Shown here piece after piece: positions 46,636 through 56,624 of a stretch of DNA of 64,000 nt; within the stretch, counting starts at the first letter, position 1, and the number at the start of each line of letters is the position of its first letter. This DNA comes from Alopecurus myosuroides. Taxonomy: Eukaryota > Streptophyta > Magnoliopsida > Poales > Poaceae. The position numbers and the translations under genes were made by a program. The notes below the pieces were generated by a model. The model was not told the origin of the DNA. It searched no databases and was given only the letters and a program-made list of their open reading frames with translations. The stretch lies in NCBI GenBank assembly GCA_028641055.1, contig CM054061.1:113654019-113718018 (forward strand), written 5' to 3'.

Positions 46636-47445
46636 TTACGCGTAATGTGGTACGGCCATGAATCTGGCGAACGCTGTTCGACCGAGAATGGCGTGGTACT
46701 GTGAGGGCCAGTCGACGACTTCGAAGTCCAGAAATTCCCTTCTGTAGTTGCTTGGAGAGCCCAATACGACTTCTAGGTTGATTGTTCCGAGTGGACGGAT
46801 TGCCTTGCCCGGAACTATCCCGTGGAAGGATCTTTCTGATTCCGTTAGGCCGTCCAGATTCTTGTTCAATCGACGGAGTGTATCCGCGTAGATGATGTTA
46901 ATGCCATTGCCACCGTCCATGAATACGCGGGCCAGGTCATAATTACCAATTTGAGCTTGGATGACAAGGGCGGCGTGTCCTGCTCGATAGACTCGTGGCG
47001 GATGGTCTTTCATCGAAAACGTGATTGGTTGATCCGCCATCTTCAGGTACTCGGTTTTTGTCGGTGGTGTCTGCACTGCCATGCACAATTGCCTCGTGTT
47101 AGTCTTTTGAGCTCTGCGAGAGGGGCATACCTTCTGTATCATCGCGAGTTGTCCTGCCGGGTTCGGGTATGCGTTGGCTCCATTGTTTTGTGGTGGTGGC
47201 GCAGGTAGTGCGGCTAGCGCCATGTTTGGATTTGCTGGTGGAGGTGGTGGTGGTGGCTGGAATTGTTGTCCTCCTCCTGGCAGCGGCGGGTAGTTTTGGG
47301 TGGATGCGAATCTTTTCCTAGCGAGTGCCTCCGAGATGTCGTGAAACTTTCGGCAGTCCTTAAGAAGGTGTGTTGCCTTAGTTTTGCCCGTGCGCTTATC
47401 TGTAAATAGATGTAGCGAGCAGTATGCATCAAGATCTTCCTCGGG
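46636..47445 (-). pseudogene. Aspartic protease region of element A, +1 frame relative to gag
   Basis: From the frame change near 47446 the pol frame reads EEDLDAYCSLHLF, then TKATHLLKDCRKF (a zinc-knuckle-like remnant). A Pro-rich linker follows, then the protease: ALVIQAQIGNYDLARVFMDG, then GNGINIIYADTL, with a later YHAILGRTAF (the ILGR flap/motif of retroviral-type proteases). It ends at TAA 46638-46636, where Tat proteins normally read through into the linker. The catalytic triplet reads DGG, as in some Tat proteases. The enzyme would cut Gag-Pol. Confidence 0.75.
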
Positions 47446-49558
47446 GGATTTTTTCTTCTGCCTTAGGTTTCCACTCGCGGCTTCCGCGGCGACCAGAGTC
47501 GCGACTTCGCGTGAATTCTGCCGCCACTAATTCCTCTCTATCCTCGTGGTCATAGTATTTCCTTCTTTTTCTTCGTCCATGGCGGTCGTCTTCGTGTGCG
47601 GGTGATGACCCTCTTTCGTTGCGCACTGCGTCTTCTCCATTAGCCCATTTTTCGGCTATGATCATTAGCTCCCCGATAGTTTTAGGCGCTGCTCTGCCTA
47701 GTTCTTCCCGAAAGGCAGTTCTTCTCGCGCCTTTAGCGAAAGCCTCGATCGCCACCTCTTCCAAGATGGTTCCCGCGGTGTTCCTAAGTGTGGTCCACCG
47801 CTGGATGTATTCTCGGGTAGACTCGCCGCTTTTCTGTTTACAGGCTCGTAGTTCCTCGATTGTAGCTGGCCTCTTGTACGTCGACTGGAAGTTTTTGCAG
47901 AAATCGCGGTGCAAGTCATCCCATGATGCGTAGCAAGATCTTGGTCTCCTCTCCAGCCAACTGCGGGCCGCTCCGACTAGATGCAAATTGAGGTATTGCA
48001 TAGCCGTGTTCTTGTTCCCACGTTGGCACTTTACTGCCGTGAGGTAGTCGCTTAACCATTGAGAAGGCTCGAGCGAGCCGTCGTACTTTGTCACTTCCGT
48101 GCTGAGTTTGAACCGTTTGGGTAGGGGTGCTTCGCGAATGCTGCGGGCGAAACAGAGTGTGCCGCAGGTTTCGTCATCCGAAGAGCCGGATGAGGATCGG
48201 TCGCGATATCTTGACGCCCTTGCCCTGTCCACCTTGTTCTGCGCGATGTCGGATCGCGCATCGCGTCCGGGCCGATCGCGGTCAGCGTCCTTCCGTGGCT
48301 CCTTGCTTCGTTTTCGCGAGCGGCTGCTGTGGTGTCGTGAGCTTTTCTCTCTCGGACTGTCGTCGCTGCTGCTTCGACTGTCACCGCGGCGGCGGGCTTC
48401 TTTTCCTCGACCACGACGTGGCGATTTGTCTTTTCTCGGGGAGGAGCTTCTGTGCCTTCGGGGTGTTTCCTTGTCTTTGTCCTTCTCCTGTCGCTCCTTC
48501 TCCAATTGTTCTTCAGTCTTCTTGCGATCGTGAGAGGCGAGCCTTGCAGCCGCCAATCCTAGCCCCTTGCGAATTTGCTTGTACTGTTCTGCCCGAGGAT
48601 CGCTTTCCGTCGGTTGGTTCATCTGCATGTAAGTTGCTACGGCTAGGACTGCGGCAGCGGGGGTTTGCGGGTAGACGTTGCCGTCGTCGTCGACCCTCAT
48701 GAAGGAGGATGTGGTCGACCTGCTGGTCCCAGCCATGGACTCGTAGTCCCTGGATGATGCAGCATGTCCCTTCCTTGCGTGCTGGGTACCGACCGAAGGC
48801 GCAAGGGACTGCTCGGCTCGTCGCAGGCTTGACTCGTCCGCTGCTCTTCTGCGACGGGCTAGATCTGCTTGGGCGTCTTTGATGGTCAAGGCCGCTCTCA
48901 CTAGATGGTAGTGGTAGGCGGTTAGATTCTCCTGTGGCGCTCCTGCCGCGGGTGGCTGACTTTTTCGCATGGCTTCTTTGGCTCTGTTCCAGGCCTCCCA
49001 CGAGACGCCGATTATATTGCGCTCGGTTGCGCTGAATTCGGTTTCCGGGGGTGGTTCCGATCCGGCCATGCAGACTTGGGCCAATCGCGGCCCGTGCGTC
49101 CTAGGCGTAGATTGGAAAGCTTCCCGTACCCAAGATGGTTCCTCTGTCGAGAGGGCGTGGTAGTCCGCTGCGTTGAATCGGATGGATTCGCCGCTTTTCT
49201 CCACAGGAAAACGCGAGTTGACGGCTCCAGATTCGTTGTCAGATTCATCCGTGAAGTGGAGGATTCCGTCTCGGTTCGTCACGAAGTTGAAGCTCCCGAA
49301 CGTCAGGGTGACGCTCTTCTCCAGATCCTCGAATACCGGGCGTGATTCCGGCGAGTGAGGTGTGACCACGACAGATCCGATCCGTATAGGATTGCTCGGA
49401 GCCGTAGTCGATGGTTTCCAACGGGAGTTGGACGTCGATGAAGCCGAAGATGCCGGTGATCCAGCGCCCGCGCTCCCCACGGTCGGCGCCAATTGTCGAA
49501 TCTCTGACTCTACAAATCCCTTAGGTGACCCTATCGAGTTTCGACTAGGAGAAGTCAT
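47429..49558 (-). CDS. gag: Gag of element A
   Basis: The frame is open for 709 codons from ATG 49558. It is the structural protein of the cytoplasmic particle. The N-terminal about 200 residues are Ser/Pro/Asp-rich. A long Arg/Ser/Lys-rich charged segment (residues about 340-460) follows, then the conserved retrotransposon gag region (about 475-640): LPKRFKLSTEVTKYDGSLEP, WLSDYLTAV, ARSWLERRP, FQSTYKRPATIEELRACKQK. The start codon lies inside the 5' LTR, 65 bp from its inner end, so the first 22 residues are LTR-encoded and the primer-binding site is translated (LAPTVGS). The frame ends TGA at 47431-47429, just after an A6 run (about 47446-47451) where the protease frame (+1) begins. Confidence 0.85.
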   Translation of the reverse strand: MTSPSRNSIGSPKGFVESEIRQLAPTVGSAGAGSPASSASSTSNSRWKPSTTAPSNPIRIGSVVVTPHSPESRPVFEDLEKSVTLTFGSFNFVTNRDGILHFTDESDNESGAVNSRFPVEKSGESIRFNAADYHALSTEEPSWVREAFQSTPRTHGPRLAQVCMAGSEPPPETEFSATERNIIGVSWEAWNRAKEAMRKSQPPAAGAPQENLTAYHYHLVRAALTIKDAQADLARRRRAADESSLRRAEQSLAPSVGTQHARKGHAASSRDYESMAGTSRSTTSSFMRVDDDGNVYPQTPAAAVLAVATYMQMNQPTESDPRAEQYKQIRKGLGLAAARLASHDRKKTEEQLEKERQEKDKDKETPRRHRSSSPRKDKSPRRGRGKEARRRGDSRSSSDDSPREKSSRHHSSRSRKRSKEPRKDADRDRPGRDARSDIAQNKVDRARASRYRDRSSSGSSDDETCGTLCFARSIREAPLPKRFKLSTEVTKYDGSLEPSQWLSDYLTAVKCQRGNKNTAMQYLNLHLVGAARSWLERRPRSCYASWDDLHRDFCKNFQSTYKRPATIEELRACKQKSGESTREYIQRWTTLRNTAGTILEEVAIEAFAKGARRTAFREELGRAAPKTIGELMIIAEKWANGEDAVRNERGSSPAHEDDRHGRRKRRKYYDHEDREELVAAEFTRSRDSGRRGSREWKPKAEEKIPRGRS
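49476..49493 (-). other. Primer-binding site of element A (tRNA-Asp-like)
   Basis: On the minus strand TGGCGCCGACCGTGGGGA starts two bases inside the 5' LTR. It matches the tRNA-Asp 3'-end complement TGGCGCCGTTGCCGGGGA at both ends, with mismatches in the middle. Confidence 0.75.
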
Positions 49559-49984
49559 GAGCGCTGGTGAAATCGTCGGCTAGACAGGGGGCGAGTTTTA
49601 CCCAGGTTCGGGGCCCTCGTAGAGGTAAAACCCTTACTCCTGCCTCTTGTCGATCTGTATTGAAGATTAGATCGGTTACAATGGTGTGCTCGAGTCGAGA
49701 GTAGGTCTCGAGTTCAAGGCTTTTAGGTCGTGCGGTAATTGCTTGGTCCTCTCCTGGGGGCTCTCCTGGCCTTATATAGATGGCCAGGTCTCGAGTTCTA
49801 CCCGGAGAGGACTCGAACTCTAGCTAGGTCGGTTACAAGTTTCCTAGCTTAATGCGCAAGTCATTGCGGGTGGGCTTCACGTGGGCCTTCTGGAGTACTC
49901 CAAGGGCGCCTATCCTTGGGCCTTGGCCTTGGGCCTGAGAGGGGGTGTCCTTACCCGCAGGGTCCAGGGTCCATATCTTCGTCA
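49494..49984 (-). repeat. 5' LTR of element A
   Basis: 491 bp. It carries the TATA box TCTATATAAG at 49780-49771 on the minus strand, about 210 bp from the U3 end. The last 65 bp encode the start of Gag. The right flank is GCACC. Confidence 0.93.
49771..49780 (-). promoter_or_regulatory. TATA box of element A promoter
   Basis: TCTATATAAG on the minus strand. Transcription is expected about 30 bp downstream (near 49740), which leaves about 180 nt of leader before the gag ATG at 49558. The 3' LTR copy has one change beside it (TCTATATAAT). Confidence 0.65.
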
Positions 49985-51180
49985 GCACCCCTGCACAAAA
50001 TGCCCTCTCCAGTATCCCCTAAATCGACGGATCTGAGCTCCACCCTCCGTGCACCATCTCACCATCGGCATAGCGGTACAGAGCACCTTCCCTCTTGTTA
50101 TTTCCTCTCCTGGATCCCCCATGCTCCAAATCCGCCCGCGCCCCCTCTCAATTCCGTCTTTGGTCCCTTGCAGAACGGCCGTCGTCCATGACCTTGCTCC
50201 GTCGCCGCAGATCCCCGAGGAGGTCCTCGCTCCGGCCACTCCCAACACGAATGTGTGCGCGCATAGCACGGGCGATGCTCTCCTGAGCATTTTGGTGCGA
50301 GCGTCATTTCGGGGAAGGTCTTGGAGCACCCCACAGTGATCTTCCAGCGAGTCTCCAACTCGGTCCGCCGTGGCCTCTGTTTTCCGCCACCCCTGTTTGG
50401 TCGTCGCCGACGCGCGTCGACGTGGGCTCCTCGTAACCATCGGATCCACATCCGATGGATCCGTTTGAATCATGCACCTTTAGATCTCAGCCTCAGATCG
50501 CCGATCGTACGGCAGCGTACCGGTTCGGTGCACGCGCTCGCCAGCGGGCCGGCCTCGCTCTACGTGGCCCATCCTCCTTCCAGTTCTGGCCCGTTAACTT
50601 TTTTCAGCATGTGGTTATTTATTTCCTTGCAGATCTATTTCTATAGGTTTAATTTTAATCGAAATTAAAATGTTAAAATGTGAATCTTGCCAAGATAAAA
50701 ATCAATGAGCTATATCTACTATTTCTTAACCACCTCCAACTTGTAGATCCTTGTTTTGTGTATTATTTTAGGAGAACTAAGAAAAATGGCAGAAGCACTC
50801 TGTTTCACCATTTGGATCATAACATAATTTTTAAGTGTCCAAATCTTTCAAACTAAATTGTTCTGAGTAGCTCTTGTTGGTTCCTACCAGTAGCACTTGG
50901 CCTTGAATGCAAATTAGCTTCCTAGAGAAAATGACACACATTTTGGTAATTGATCAGCGAGCACTTTGGTGAATTTTCAAATTAAATATGTGATGATTTT
51001 TTATGTGAATCCAATTGGGTGAGCTTGTATGTGTTTAGTTGTACCTAGTCCTAGCTTGGTGAATTTTTCTAAGCCTTATATGAATTATTGCGTGCTTGGA
51101 TTGATTTAGGGCCTTTTCTGTCATTTTGGAAAATTGCCCTAATTATTTTTGTAGGATGTTTTAGTATGTGTTTGTGACTC

Positions 51181-52520
51181 CTAGCTTGTATAAATAATTG
51201 CTGATTTGTATGATTCGGATTTTCGAATCTTGCATGGTGGCTGAAAGGTTCACTTCGTATTTTCTCCTACTCTTCCTTGGAGTAAGAGACGGTTTCCTTG
51301 GTTTCCGGACCTTTGCCTTTCCACCTGTTCGAGCTTTCCTTTCCAAAGGCGAGATTTACTTATTTGGGCTTTTATTGTGTATCTAGGGTGGTCTTCTTTT
51401 CAGGGCGAGACGACTTTTTGGCTTGTTGAGTGTGTCAACATTTCCGCCTCTTGCCCTAATGTCATCCTCTGCCGATGCATGCTCATTGGCTATCGTTAGC
51501 ATAAAACCAAGGTATTTATGCTCTTTAGCTCCCACCATGAATGGTATAAGGCCGGGTTTCAGCCTAATGACGAAAGAATGCATTTCTTGTAAGTCATCCA
51601 CTCTGGAGCAGCTATTCTTCATTGCTTACCATCTTGAAATAAAGTCAACATACGAATCGTTTTCGTATTGGACGCAAGGGTTTAGTTGGTTGATACTCTT
51701 GGGGCGTTTATATGTGCCTCGAAAGTGTTGTGCAAAAACCTTGGCCATATCCTCCCAGCTGTCTATCGTTCTTGACGGTAATCCGTTGATCCAATCCCGA
51801 GCTCCATCTAGAAACATCAAAGGCATGAATTTTACTTCTTGCAAATTTGTTCCTTTGTTGATCTAAACGGCAGTGTAATAGTGTGAGAGCGAGGTATCCA
51901 GGTTTGTACTTCCTGTATACTTTTGATAAGTTGGACCGGCTTTGGAAAAGCCAGGATGGAGGTTGATACTCCGTATTATGTCAGTAAAACACTTTGTCCC
52001 GAAGTACAAATCATACTTTTCGGTCCTAGGTACATGCGGGGAATACCTTCCAACAAAGTGGGATGAGGGGAATCTGCTTCTCCTTAGCCCGTTGTTGCAT
52101 GAATACACTCATCTTGGTTCATCCTTGTATCTTCTAGCATCCCGGTCTCTAAAACAAGGCAGAGTTCTGCTTCTGACTCGTTCCCTATACCTTGGTGCGG
52201 TTCGGGTTCTCTCATTGAGGATGCTCGTATCTTCTGGCTTTGTTGTCTGAGTTTCCCGGAGGCGGCATTGATTTTTCGTCTTTCACCGCACGATATTGGC
52301 AGAGAGCGGTATTTCCCTCCTTTCGGTTTTTGTCTTCTCAATCACTGTTGATTCCGGGATTTGGGTAATTTTCCAAATTTGGCGCATGAGACCCTATTCT
52401 GGATGCTGCATTCTTGTCACGCGGATCATTTTATCCTTTTTGGGGTCTCCGTTCTTTCTCTTTTAACATCCTGAATCTCCCGGTTGGCTTGGTTCGGCTG
52501 CTGCAGCTGCGACTGCGCAT
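51181..52520 (-). pseudogene. Gag relic of element B
   Basis: Minus-strand frames give a Tat-type gag in pieces. About 52100-51863 is the approach region. 51844-51626 contains ARDWINGLPSRTIDSWEDMA, then FAQHFRGTYKRPKSINQL and YVDFISRW. 51622-51383 contains CSRVDDLQEMHSFVIRLKPG, then LTIANEHASAEDD. 51346 to about 51200 is a Lys/Arg-rich tail (RKPSLTPRKSRRKYEV). These parallel WLERRP, FQSTYKRPATIEEL and IQRWTTLRNTAG in element A. Stops at 51623 and 51845 and frame changes break it. It probably belongs to element B by strand and order. 52341-52084 is a degraded N-terminal part. Confidence 0.65.
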
Positions 52521-52583
52521 GTGGTAGTTTTGCATAATGTCGAACTTTCATACTGTTTGCCGGAACCCGTTTGTCCTTGCTGC

Positions 52584-53917
52584 TGATGCACCTAAAATGC
52601 ATCTACGCTTTCAATCACTTTGCTTCATAATTTGCTCCGGAGTTTTCCCATATTTGAATAAAACTACTGAATCTGACACTGTTTTTGGCAAAGTCTCATT
52701 TCTGGTTGTTTTTTGCAGGAAATTTAATCAAAGAACAATACCACGCCAATTTTTATGGAAAAGAAATACTTCGTGCAAAAGATGGACACGAGGAAGTGTC
52801 CGAGGAGGAAAAGAGGAGGCCCCATGCGCCCAGATTCCTTGGCCGCGTGGGCCCACCTATCTTGGGCCTCGGGCACCGCCTCTCCTTCGGCTTTCGCGTA
52901 CCCCCTCATATATACAAAAAAGTGGCTGACCTAGAAGAGGAGAGCTATTCGCAAAACAGAGCGCCGCAACCACCACGATCTTTGTTTTCGGAGACAGATT
53001 GATCCAGGATTTCTCTCGCGGAGGAGGGATGCGGAGGCCGTCTTTGTTGCCATCTTTACCACCTTCATCTCCATTGACCATGAGCTCCCTCACCATCACC
53101 ATGTGTGAGTATTCCTCTATAGGCATATTAGTTGGATGAGATTGATAATGTAATGATACCCGTTGTTCGAGATTTTCGGGCTTTATCTTGAGGATACTTT
53201 TGTATTTTCTTGATGCACTTATGATATGTTTAATGCTTGTTACCATGGCCTGAGTGGCATGATTTCAGTACGAAACTTACTTTGCCTCATCATATAATTG
53301 AGTTTGGTATTTATCTGCAATGTGTATTGCCTGCTATTATGTTGAACCTGCGAACCCTAAAAGTGACATATAGGGAAAACAAGGGAGAGATGTCTTAGTT
53401 TGAGGATTCTATGTGTTCATGAAGTGTTAATGTGTTGTTCCAAGATATTCGAAAGGGTAGACCTTAATTACTTGTAGTTCCAAGTTGGCCCCGGTGAAAT
53501 GGCCAGGTAGGACAATAGATGTTGTGCAAATTCTCTTCGTTCATACGCACAACTATTTTCGGAACACATACCTACATATATCGGAGTTAGAGAAAAATCC
53601 CAATTGCTATTTGCTTATTCATGCAACACCCCGCTTTCACCTCATGGCTATGTTTTAAATCTCGGAGTTACACTTTCACTTTTCCGGTGAAAACTTGGAA
53701 CCCTTGTTACTACTGCTGTTTTATTTTGGTTACTTGAATCATATTACTAATATCACCACTGCTGCTGCGAGTTTATTGATATACATGTGTGACTGAGAGT
53801 GACGTCTTAATTGCCAAAGTCTTATCGGTATTCTTGTGTTCCCCTTGAGTCAAACTATAAATTTGGGTAGTACTTCCCAACGAAGATTTTAGCGTTCCCC
53901 TATACTTGTGGGTATCA
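52584..53917 (+). repeat. 5' LTR of the Athila-type element
   Basis: 1334 bp, from TGATGCACCTAAAATGCATC (a palindromic head) to ACTTGTGGGTATCA. The TATA-like CATATATACA is at 52906-52915, followed by a GC-rich leader. The ending is the type I associate with Pooideae Athila elements. Confidence 0.75.
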
Positions 53918-53927
53918 AGACATTTTT

Positions 53928-53945
53928 TGGCGCCGTTGCCGGGGA
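53928..53945 (+). other. Primer-binding site (tRNA-Asp)
   Basis: TGGCGCCGTTGCCGGGGA is an exact complement of the plant tRNA-Asp 3' end as I remember it, 10 bp after the LTR end. Confidence 0.85.
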
Positions 53946-53993
53946 ACCTAGATTTATTGGTAAGACCACTTGTTATCATTTATTTTATGCACT

Positions 53994-55912
53994 ATGGGAA
54001 AGGATCCTCAGAAGGACATGGGGCCTTCCACTACTTGAAGAGGTACGGTCTTGCCAAGTAGGACAAACTTTTCACCTAATGTTACTTCTGCTATTGTTGC
54101 TAAAAACAAAGGTAAAAATATATCTAGTTCACCATTTTCTAAGATGTGTATAAGCACTGAAAATAATGAAATATGTGGTAGCATGGACAAAGAAGTGACA
54201 CCTGCGACACCTGAATTACCCGAAATACCTGAATCTTCTATTATTTCTAGTAATGTTGAATCTGAATTAGAAGATAATGAATAATATGATGATAATTATG
54301 ATACTTCTTCCGAGGAAGAAGATGCATTTACTATGGCTTTTATGGATTCGAATTTTGATAAATTGGATAAACTCGATATCTATAAAAATTCTCCTCTTGA
54401 TGATCATTTCCCTGTTACTAAGAAAATGAATGCTCTAGCTATTTAAATTAAAGATAAAGATTATGAGTTTAGTGTTTATCCTAAAATAATTGAAAAATCT
54501 CAGAAGTTTTATGGTAGAGACAATGATTTTCCTTTCGAACACATTGCTGTTTTGCATGATTTATCTGTGTTATTTGGTAAAGATGAAATCCACCAACGCT
54601 ATTATTTCTTAAAGTTGTTTCCTTTTACTTTGCGTGGAAATGCTAAAACTTGGTATAATCGTTTAGAAATTGGATCTATTACTAGCAAAGAGGAATGCTT
54701 GCAGCTATTCTTTAATAAATATTTCCCTACAGATAAGATCCATGGTTTAACTATTGATATTAGCAACTTTTCAGAGAAAGAGAAGAAGGATTTACCCCAA
54801 GCTTGGGGGAGGTACAGTAAGATGGTTAGGAAATGTCCACCCCATGGCTTCAAGAGTAATTAAATACTTGATATATTTTATAATGGACTAACTAGAAATA
54901 CCATAGGCTATCTTGATAGTATTGCAGGTAATGTTTTCAGGGAAAGGACCATTGATGAAGCAACTGAGTAATTGGAGACTATCTCTAGAAATTATGAAGA
55001 TTGGAATATTGAAGAGATAGATGAAAGAGAGATATTTCCGGAGAACAAAAGAGGAATTCTGAAATTAAACTAAGAGACAATGAAAGAAGCTTCCAAGGCT
55101 ATTAAAGAGAAGGGAATTAAAACCTCTCATCTCAAGGTATTATCTAAAATGGGTGTTAAACTTCCTATTGATCAACCATGTTTTCCAATCCAAGTTAATG
55201 TTGTATGCCCTATAGAAGGTAGAGAAAAGCTAATACCACCTACTGATGTGTCATATGTTAATGATTTTTCTTATCATAATAATCCTGAAGAGCATGATAT
55301 TAGAATGAGAATTATGGAGAACTCTCATCAAATTAAATTTCTTTGTGAACATTTAAATGCTAGTGTGGGAGAAGTTAGAAGAATTATTAAACATTGTGAG
55401 ATGATGAATAATCAAGATGAACAAATAGTTTCTCTTCAAAATCAGTTGTGTGAAAATCTTATTAAGAAGAAATAGGTTTGTGGAGTTAATACTAGAGGTG
55501 GTGCAACTACTCAGGATCCTGACTATCCTGAAAACCATCCCAAGAGAAAAGAGCAAGAGGCTCTCAAGAAGAAACCGTCTGCAGGAAAATCTCCCAATGA
55601 AAATGAGGATAGTGACAATTCTCAAGAAGAAGACAAGGATATTTCTATTTCTGATGCTGAGACTGAAGATGATAATATTGAAGAAGAAGAATCACCTCCA
55701 CCTGAAGAAGAAGAACAACAAGAACAAAATAATGAAGAACCTGAACCTACTAAGAAAGAAGACCCTCAACCATCTATTGAGAAGAATAAAAACAAGAAAC
55801 ATACAAATCAACAAAAAGGTAAAAAAAAAAGGGATCCATGGGTGCAAAGACCCATACCATATCCCCAAGAGGTAATGAAATCTTTGGATGATGCCAGATT
55901 TAAAAAAAATTC
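53994..55912 (+). pseudogene. Athila-type Gag, seven in-frame stops
   Basis: One frame from ATG 53994 (MGKDPQKDMG) is conserved to 55912, with stops at 54036, 54282, 54444, 54861, 54969, 55071 and 55473 and no frameshift until the end. The gag core is 54552-54860: LHDLSVLFGKDEIHQRYYFL, ETWYNR-like KTWYNRLEIGS, FFNKYFPTDKIH, LPQAWGRYSKMVRKCPPHGF. Later come a helical region (IKFLCEHLNASVGEVRRIIK), an acidic Glu/Pro-rich stretch (SPPPEEEEQQEQNNEEPEP) and WVQRPIPYPQEV. It ends at an A8 run (55903-55910), where the protease frame takes over at +1. It would have formed the particle shell. Confidence 0.8.
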
Positions 55913-56580
55913 TTGAGTTGATTAAAACTTTATATCTACAAATTCCCCTTGTTGATCCTATTAAAATTCCTCCATATTCAAAATATATGAAAGATATTGT
56001 TACTAATAAAATAAATATACCAAATGGTGCAATTACTGCTATGCTTGCTAATTACTTTTTCAAAGGAAAACTACCTGAAAAGCGTGGAGATCTTGGTATC
56101 CCCACTATTCCTTATCATATGAAAGAAACTTACGTGAAATATGAATTATGTGATTTAGGAGCTGGTGTTATTGTTATGACTTTTTATTTATATAAAAAAC
56201 TTAAGCTAAACAAATTGGTTCCAACTGAAGTTTCATTACAAATGGCTGATAAATCCACTTATGTTCCTATAGGTATATGTGAGGACGTTCCTATTTCCAT
56301 TGCGAATGTGTTAATTCCCACACGCTTTGTTACATTAGAAATGCCTGAGGATGATAATCTATCTATTATTCTTGGAAGACCCTTTCTTAACACAACAGGG
56401 GCTGTGATAAATTGCACTGAGAGAAAAGTGACATTCAATGTTAAAGGAAACGAGCATACCATTTATTTTCCAAAGAAGAATCATGTTACAATGGTAAACA
56501 AAAATGTGAATTCCATTCAAAGAAATACTTTTATGATTGGAAACTTTGAGTTGGCATTACCACCCCCACCACCAAAGTAA
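55888..56580 (+). pseudogene. Athila-type aspartic protease, +1 frame relative to gag
   Basis: Open for 230 codons. ILELIKTLYLQIPLVDPIKI and YMKDIVTNK are the segment preceding protease in Athila polyproteins. The catalytic region is CDLGAGVIVMTFYLYKKL, where Athila proteins normally read DLGAS. The conserved IILGRPFLNTTGAVINC follows. The frame stops at 56578-56580 after a Pro run, with no RT. The ATG at 55888 is probably not a real start; the frame should be reached from gag across the A8 run. It would cleave Gag. Confidence 0.7.
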
Positions 56581-56624
56581 GATACCTTGATGATTGGAAC
56601 CATTCCAATCAAATATGAGGTATC
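56581..56624 (+). other. 44-nt inverted repeat just after the protease stop
   Basis: GATACCT pairs with AGGTATC at the ends, and TGATTGGAA pairs with TTCCAATCA inside, around a CCA loop, with one small asymmetric bulge. It starts at the base after the stop codon. Possible roles are RNA stability or packaging, or it may be chance. The rest of 56625-56778 is AT-rich with no polypurine tract. Confidence 0.5.

Larger units (their letters stand above)
37186..49984 (-). mobile_element. Element A: Tat/Grande-like Gypsy retrotransposon, complete structure
   Basis: Two 491-bp LTRs (37186-37676 and 49494-49984) differ at 6 positions with no indels. The duplication GCACC lies on both sides (37181-37185, 49985-49989). 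The element reads on the minus strand in the order 5' LTR, tRNA-Asp-like primer site, gag, protease, RT with two RNase H domains, integrase, a 5-kb 3' region with a plus-strand gene, polypurine tract, 3' LTR. This is the architecture of Tat-lineage elements such as Grande and RIRE2. At 1.3e-8 substitutions per site per year, 1.2% divergence gives about 0.5 million years. gag is open over 709 codons, but pol is broken in at least seven places. Confidence 0.92.
35183..51180 (+). mobile_element. Long LTR (AT/GC-island/AT), interrupted by element A; right end unresolved
   Basis: It starts TGTCACACCCC. The left arm (35183-37185) and right arm (49990 to about 51180) are joined by the duplication GCACC around element A, giving about 3.2 kb. 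The layout again is AT-rich, GC-rich island (about 36700-37185 and 49990-50600), AT-rich. No internal domain, primer site or second LTR was seen, so it is a solo or truncated LTR. The right border lies somewhere in 51100-51230, just before gag-like sequence of element B. I could not find a matching target duplication. The frame at 36735-37178 is Pro/His-rich chance sequence. Confidence 0.5.
26543..52578 (-). mobile_element. Element B: old Tat-lineage Gypsy element, split by later insertions
   Basis: Read on the minus strand, the parts appear in Tat/Grande order. A gag relic (52.5-51.2 kb) is followed, after inserted DNA, by RNase H and integrase relics (33.1-31.5 kb). Then come a long 3' internal region with a gene on the opposite strand (27.6-30.8 kb), a polypurine tract and a 3' LTR (27076-26543). 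Protease and RT are not seen. All coding parts are broken by stops and frame changes. The 5' LTR would lie to the right, where the Athila-type element inserted at 52584 (or outside the window), so target duplications cannot be checked. Assigning the gag relic to the same copy is inferred from order and orientation. Confidence 0.6.

Noticed and set aside
47429..49558. Arg/Ser-rich stretch of Gag read as an SR splicing factor
   Set aside because: The same frame continues into a clear retrotransposon gag core; charged low-complexity stretches are usual in Tat Gag.
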